Assembly: GCF_002217435.1 (NCBI RefSeq)
Contig: NZ_MUHF01000019.1
Coordinates: forward strand, 301,769-365,768
DNA: 64,000 bases
Direction of reading: 5' to 3'
Source: Flavobacterium reichenbachii
Lineage (GTDB): Bacteria > Bacteroidota > Bacteroidia > Flavobacteriales > Flavobacteriaceae
In this document: positions 60,121 through 64,000 of the stretch, one piece after another
How the letters are laid out: every line of letters begins with the position of its first letter
Position numbering within the stretch: the first letter of the stretch is position 1
Position numbers and translations under genes: made by a program
Notes under the pieces: generated by a model
What the model was told of the DNA's origin: nothing
Seen by the model: only the letters and a program-made list of their open reading frames with translations
Database searches by the model: none

Positions 60121-61509
60121 ATGGAAAATATTAAATCCTACGTTCAACAACATAAAGATCGGTTTATCAACGAATTGATCGAATTATTAAAGATTCCGTC
60201 GGTAAGTGCCGACACTGCATACTCACAAGATGTTATCGATACTGCCGAGGCTGTAAAAGAAAGTTTATCAAAAGCAGGGTGCGATTTAGTAGAAGTTTGC
60301 GACACTCCGGGTTATCCAATTATTTATGGAGAGAAAATAATCGATCCAAATCTTCCGACGGTTTTAGTTTACGGACACTATGATGTGCAGCCGCCAGATC
60401 CTTTAGAATTATGGACTTCACCACCGTTTGAACCTGTTATTAAAACTACAGATATTCACCCAGATGGTGCAATCTTCGCCCGCGGTGCCTGCGATGACAA
60501 AGGTCAGATGTACATGCACGTAAAAGCGCTTGAATATATGGTACAGAACAATGTTTTGCCTTGTAACGTAAAATTCATGATCGAAGGAGAAGAAGAAGTT
60601 GGTTCGGCAAGTTTAGCGTGGTTTGTAGAACGCAATCAGGAAAAGCTAAAAAATGATGTAATCCTGATTTCAGATACTGGAATGATTTCTAATCAGCAGC
60701 CGTCAATTACGACAGGTTTGAGAGGTTTGAGTTATGTAGAGGTAGAAGTTACGGGGCCAAACCGCGATCTGCATTCTGGTTTATACGGCGGAGCAGTGGC
60801 GAACCCAATTAATATTTTGGCAAAAATGATTGCTTCTTTGCATGATGAAGACAATCATATTACGATTCCGGGATTCTACGATAAAGTTCAGGAATTATCT
60901 GCCGAAGAAAGAGCCGAAATGGCAAAAGCGCCTTTTAGTTTAGAAAAATATAAAAAAGCTTTAGACTTAAACGATGTTTACGGCGAAAAAGGATATGTAA
61001 CAAACGAACGTAACTCCATCCGTCCGACATTAGACGTAAACGGAATCTGGGGTGGTTACCAAGGCGAGGGAGCAAAAACAGTAATTGCAAGCAAAGCTTT
61101 TGCTAAAATCTCAATGCGTTTGGTTCCAAATCAGGATTGGCATGAAATTACCGATTTGTTTACAAAACATTTCACAAGCATTGCGCCAGCTGGAGTTACG
61201 GTAAAAGTAACGCCTCATCACGGTGGCCAGGGTTACGTGACGCCAATAGACAGTATTGGTTATCAGGCAGCAAACAAAGCGTATACAGAAACGTTTGGAG
61301 TTCCTGCAATTCCGGTTCGTTCTGGAGGAAGTATTCCAATTGTGGCTTTGTTTGAGAAAGAATTAAAAAGCAAAACAATTTTAATGGGATTTGGTTTGGA
61401 CAGTGATGCAATTCATTCACCAAACGAACATTTCGGAATCTTTAATTACTTAAAAGGAATCGAAACTATTCCGTTGTTTTACAAATATTTTGTAGAATTA
61501 AGTAAATAA
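60121..61509 (+). CDS. M20-family dipeptidase
   Basis: A 462-residue cytoplasmic zinc dipeptidase of the CNDP/PepV-like group. The metal-site motifs are VYGHYDVQPPDP (His and Asp), GACDDKGQMYMHV, and IEGEEEVGSASL (the catalytic Glu pair). The dimerisation domain (about 195-350) interrupts the catalytic domain, which resumes and ends with IHSPNEHFGI. Length is normal. It would hydrolyse dipeptides. A TACATTTG box at 60091-60098 is the likely -7 element, 22 nt before the ATG. Confidence 0.95.
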   Translation: MENIKSYVQQHKDRFINELIELLKIPSVSADTAYSQDVIDTAEAVKESLSKAGCDLVEVCDTPGYPIIYGEKIIDPNLPTVLVYGHYDVQPPDPLELWTSPPFEPVIKTTDIHPDGAIFARGACDDKGQMYMHVKALEYMVQNNVLPCNVKFMIEGEEEVGSASLAWFVERNQEKLKNDVILISDTGMISNQQPSITTGLRGLSYVEVEVTGPNRDLHSGLYGGAVANPINILAKMIASLHDEDNHITIPGFYDKVQELSAEERAEMAKAPFSLEKYKKALDLNDVYGEKGYVTNERNSIRPTLDVNGIWGGYQGEGAKTVIASKAFAKISMRLVPNQDWHEITDLFTKHFTSIAPAGVTVKVTPHHGGQGYVTPIDSIGYQAANKAYTETFGVPAIPVRSGGSIPIVALFEKELKSKTILMGFGLDSDAIHSPNEHFGIFNYLKGIETIPLFYKYFVELSK

Positions 61510-61662
61510 GTTTTTTGCTCTCAAAGGCAAAAGGCCGCAAAGTTTAATTTTTAAGATATAGAATCCGTTCAGAAATGAGCGGATTTTTTTTGTTTACTAT
61601 CGAAGTAATCTCTTTAGTTTAATTTAGTATTTTTATCACAAAACAACCCAAAAACCATCATT

Positions 61663-62379
61663 ATGCTTTTTAAAATTAATTCAGGATTTAAGATTACTAT
61701 AGTTCCAATTTTGGTTTTACTGCTTCTGTTTAGTTCCAAAAGCTTTAGCCAGGAAACAAAAATATTAGAGACTTATTATGCCAAAACTACTTTTAACATT
61801 AAAGATGAAAAAGGCGATATCACAGGCGAAAAAAGATTTGATGCTCTCACTATAAAAGAAATAAAAACGCTCCAAAATATTTTCTATAAGGATATTGACG
61901 AAGTTAGAAAAAGTGTATTGCATTCAAATAAAGGGATTGATAAAAAGATTGATGAAAAGATTAATGAAAAGATTGCTAAAAAGATTAAAGATGGAGGACC
62001 AAATGTTGTCGAAATAGACGTTTATAAAATAAGAAAAGGGTTTGATGCTGTAAACGGAGTATATCCTGCGGGAAATCTAACAGTGAAACCAACATATCCG
62101 GGAGGAATGGAGGAGTTTTATAAATTTGCTGGTCATTTTTTTAAAGTTCCTAAAACCCCTGACGGTGTCTTGCTAAAAGGAAAGATATATGTCACTTTTG
62201 TGGTAGAAGAAGATGGTTCTCTAACCGGTTTTAGAGTCTTGCGAGACTTAGGTTACGGAACAGGAGAAGAAGCATTGCGTATTTTGCGAATGTCTCAGAA
62301 GTGGATTCCGGGAGAAATACACGGCGAAATAGTGGCAGCTCAATATACTTTGCCTATAAGTATTCAGGATGCTAAATAA
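61663..62379 (+). CDS. TonB C-terminal-domain protein with signal peptide
   Basis: A 238-residue protein. A long N-terminal hydrophobic segment (ITIVPILVLLLLFSSKSFS, about 11-29) ends in a signal-like SFSQE. The TonB-type C-terminal domain (about 145-235) is recognisable in YPGGMEEFYKFAGHFF, KIYVTFVVEEDGSLTGFRV and EEALRILRMSQKWIPG. True TonB proteins have a Pro-rich spacer and inner-membrane anchor; here the linker is Lys-rich (KKIDEKINEKIAKKIKDGG) and there is probably no stable anchor. It may bind periplasmic partners instead of energising receptors. Confidence 0.82.
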   Translation: MLFKINSGFKITIVPILVLLLLFSSKSFSQETKILETYYAKTTFNIKDEKGDITGEKRFDALTIKEIKTLQNIFYKDIDEVRKSVLHSNKGIDKKIDEKINEKIAKKIKDGGPNVVEIDVYKIRKGFDAVNGVYPAGNLTVKPTYPGGMEEFYKFAGHFFKVPKTPDGVLLKGKIYVTFVVEEDGSLTGFRVLRDLGYGTGEEALRILRMSQKWIPGEIHGEIVAAQYTLPISIQDAK

Positions 62380-62385
62380 ATTTTT

Positions 62386-62530
62386 TTAAAAAGGGGCAAA
62401 GGTGCAAAGTTGCAGAGGGACAAAGGTTTCAAAATAGTTTTTTTTAGTTTAGCTAAAGACTATTTCGAAACCTTTGCTTTAAAAAAAAAACTATGAACCT
62501 TTGATTCTCTGCAACTTTGCACCTTTTTTT
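62386..62530. repeat. Long imperfect inverted repeat (GCAAAGTTGCAGAG family)
   Basis: Left arm with AAAGGTGCAAAGTTGCAGAG (about 62397-62416) and right arm with CTCTGCAACTTTGCACCTTT (about 62506-62525) face each other. An inner pair places CAAAGGTTTC opposite GAAACCTTTG. It is an intergenic hairpin of about 145 bp. Confidence 0.8.
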
Positions 62531-62539
62531 TCCTTTTTA

Positions 62540-62570
62540 TTTGTTTATTAAAAATTAAACTCTACATTTG
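62540..62570 (+). promoter_or_regulatory. Promoter of the YwqK-like lipoprotein gene
   Basis: TTTG (62540-62543), 19-bp spacer, TACATTTG (62563-62570): an exact consensus. The -7 box lies inside the left arm of an inverted repeat (CTCTACATTT 62560-62569; AAATGTAGAG 62586-62595). Confidence 0.75.
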
Positions 62571-62601
62571 TAGAACAACATCTATAAATGTAGAGTAAGA
62601 A

Positions 62602-63027
62602 ATGAAAGACCTTTTTTTAATATTGTTTTGCGGGTTATTGCTTTTGGGATGTAAAAGCAAACCGATCAATCAGAAAATTGATCATAAAAAAGAAGGTGTC
62701 TGGATTGATAATTATACACAAGACAGTACCAATTATAAATCTTACGAATATTATAAACATGATGTTCCGGTAAAAAAGTGGAAATCTTATATTAATGGTA
62801 AAATCTACAAAACAGAGAAATATAAAAACGGAATCTGTATTGTAAAAAGTTATTACGAAAATGGAAAACTAGAATCAAAAGGAAAAACAAAATTAGAAAC
62901 AAATTCGGTTGAGACCCATTGGTTTTATTTTGGAGAATGGAAATTCTATTCAGCAAAAGGAAAATTAGTCGAAATTAAAAATTACAATAAAGGAGAATTA
63001 GTCTCGGAACAAGAAATAAAACATTAG
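62602..63027 (+). CDS. YwqK/MORN-like lipoprotein
   Basis: A 141-residue lipoprotein (Cys in LLLGCKSKP). The rest consists of repeated aromatic-Gly strands of MORN/YwqK type: GVWIDNYTQDS, YEYYKHDVPVKKWKSYING, YKNGICIVKSYYENGKLES, YFGEWKFYSAKGKLVEIKNY. YwqK was annotated as an antitoxin in some genomes, but no toxin partner is visible here. It is followed 10 bp later by the DUF6624-like gene and likely co-transcribed. Confidence 0.82.
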   Translation: MKDLFLILFCGLLLLGCKSKPINQKIDHKKEGVWIDNYTQDSTNYKSYEYYKHDVPVKKWKSYINGKIYKTEKYKNGICIVKSYYENGKLESKGKTKLETNSVETHWFYFGEWKFYSAKGKLVEIKNYNKGELVSEQEIKH

Positions 63028-63037
63028 CTTTAAATTT

Positions 63038-64000
63038 ATGAGAAAAATAATTGCTTTCTTTTTTATCGTAATTAATATTAGCTTCTTACAAGCCCAAAGT
63101 TATAAAGACTGTGTTGCAAAAGCAGATTCCTGTTATAGGGCAGGGAACTATAAAATGTCTGTTAGTTATTACGAAAAAGCCTTTAAAATTGAGCAAAAAT
63201 CATCAAAAGATTTTTACAATGCAGCATGTTCCGCATCTATGGCTAAGGAAAATGAAAAAGCATTTAAGTGGCTCAATCTGGCAATTGATAACGGATATGA
63301 AAATATCGCACACATACAAGTTGAGAGTGATTTGATGTCTTTGCATACAGAAAAAGAATGGAAAAAGACAATTGATAAACTGCAAGAAAAAGCAGATAAT
63401 CTTAGTGCGGATTTTGATAAACCGCTGCAAAAGGAACTTTTAGATATTTATACAGATGATCAGAGCATTCGTGGAAAATTTATGGATGTTTATAAAGATC
63501 CTAAATCAGATAAAAGGAAAATTGACAGCATTGGTCAATTAATGAATAAACAAGACAGTATAAATCTCATTAAGGTGATGAAAATACTTGACGAAAAAGG
63601 CTGGATTGGAAAGGATGTTGTGGGTGCGGAGGCAAATAAAACCATATTTTTGGTTATTCAGCATTCTCCTTTAAAATATCAGCAAAAGTATTTACCTATG
63701 ATGAGAGAGGCGGTAAAAAAGGGAAATGCAAATAGGGTTAACTTAGCCTATTTGGAAGACAGAATAGCTTTAAGGGAAGGAAGGCATCAAATTTACGGAA
63801 GTCAAACAGCAAAGAATAGAATAACGAATAAATGGTATGTATCGCCTTTGATAGATCCGGATAATGTAGATAAGAGGCGTGCTGAGGTTGGACTTGGTCC
63901 TATGTCCGAATATGCGGCAAAAATGAATATCGAATGGAATGTGGAGGCTTATAAAAAAGAATTGCCTGAATTAGAAAAACTTGAAAACATTAAAGAATAA
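63038..64000 (+). CDS. TPR plus DUF6624-like secreted protein
   Basis: A 320-residue protein with a signal peptide (FFFIVINISFLQAQ). Two TPR-like helix pairs (about 20-105, for example YRAGNYKMSVSYYEKAF and ACSASMAKENEKAFKWLN) precede a DUF6624-like domain with FLVIQHSPLKYQQKYLPMM, LAYLEDRIALREGRHQIYG and the C-terminal GLGPMSEYAAKMNI. It is complete; its stop codon is the last three bases of the window. Probably a periplasmic partner of the lipoprotein 10 bp upstream. Confidence 0.82.
   Translation: MRKIIAFFFIVINISFLQAQSYKDCVAKADSCYRAGNYKMSVSYYEKAFKIEQKSSKDFYNAACSASMAKENEKAFKWLNLAIDNGYENIAHIQVESDLMSLHTEKEWKKTIDKLQEKADNLSADFDKPLQKELLDIYTDDQSIRGKFMDVYKDPKSDKRKIDSIGQLMNKQDSINLIKVMKILDEKGWIGKDVVGAEANKTIFLVIQHSPLKYQQKYLPMMREAVKKGNANRVNLAYLEDRIALREGRHQIYGSQTAKNRITNKWYVSPLIDPDNVDKRRAEVGLGPMSEYAAKMNIEWNVEAYKKELPELEKLENIKE

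Noticed and set aside
59926-60153. 75-codon minus-strand frame over tRNA-Leu
   Set aside because: It is a shadow of the tRNA and its promoter and contains translated tRNA sequence.

Overview
The window is AT-rich chromosomal DNA from a Bacteroidetes bacterium, almost certainly a Flavobacterium (relatives of F. johnsoniae are the closest fit I can suggest). Grounds: TAnnTTTG -7 boxes with TTTG-like -33 boxes about 19 bp upstream; a fused MurF-alanine racemase; a TonB-dependent receptor with an N-terminal carboxypeptidase-like domain; lipoproteins whose mature ends begin C-S-S-D-D/E, resembling the Flavobacterium surface-export signal; LytTR regulators; and many intergenic inverted repeats. I see no rRNA, CRISPR array, insertion sequence, prophage or plasmid origin.

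Layout. 1-12.7 kb: 3' part of dnaE, an outer-membrane barrel gene, a Gfo/Idh/MocA oxidoreductase, a secreted prolyl oligopeptidase, a TonB-dependent receptor with an adjacent His/Cys-rich small protein, a second barrel protein and a PAP2-like membrane protein. 12.8-23.4 kb: envelope and core metabolism (murF-alr, mscL, asd, L,D-transpeptidase), two probable orphan immunity-type genes (DUF1877-like, Imm22-like) between terminator-like repeats, then ferredoxin, NifU-domain and Mrp Fe-S genes. 23.5-31 kb: a MacAB-like ABC export operon (adaptor, ATPase, an overlooked 40-residue ORF, FtsX-type permease) divergent from an NtrC-type regulator and sensor kinase; the intergenic region has a sigma-54-like promoter and a palindrome. 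31-40 kb: ATL protein, LysE exporter, trmB, amt, an NTF2-like protein, a lipoprotein with a triplicated HGQxGHRCDI motif, hpf, a GC-rich hairpin element between 22-nt direct repeats just before a 76-residue protein gene, AsmA-like protein and trxA.

40-64 kb: a LytTR/TPR-kinase pair, two probably surface-exposed lipoproteins, an M1 peptidase overlapping a DUF58 gene, tandem tRNA-Asp genes with a probable decayed third copy, an AraC regulator followed by a TolC-EmrA-EmrB-type efflux operon, a HAD phosphatase, a YCF48-like lipoprotein, a DUF1080 lipoprotein, a YcxB-like/XRE pair divergent from a paralogue of the 76-residue protein, tRNA-Leu, an M20 dipeptidase, a TonB-C-domain protein, a YwqK-like lipoprotein and a DUF6624-like protein that ends exactly at the window edge.

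The strongest candidates for something undescribed are the hairpin element with direct repeats at 36.7 kb and its small-protein family, the small ORF inside the sigma-54-associated ABC operon, the triplicated-motif lipoprotein, and the nested families of intergenic inverted repeats. None is proven from sequence alone.
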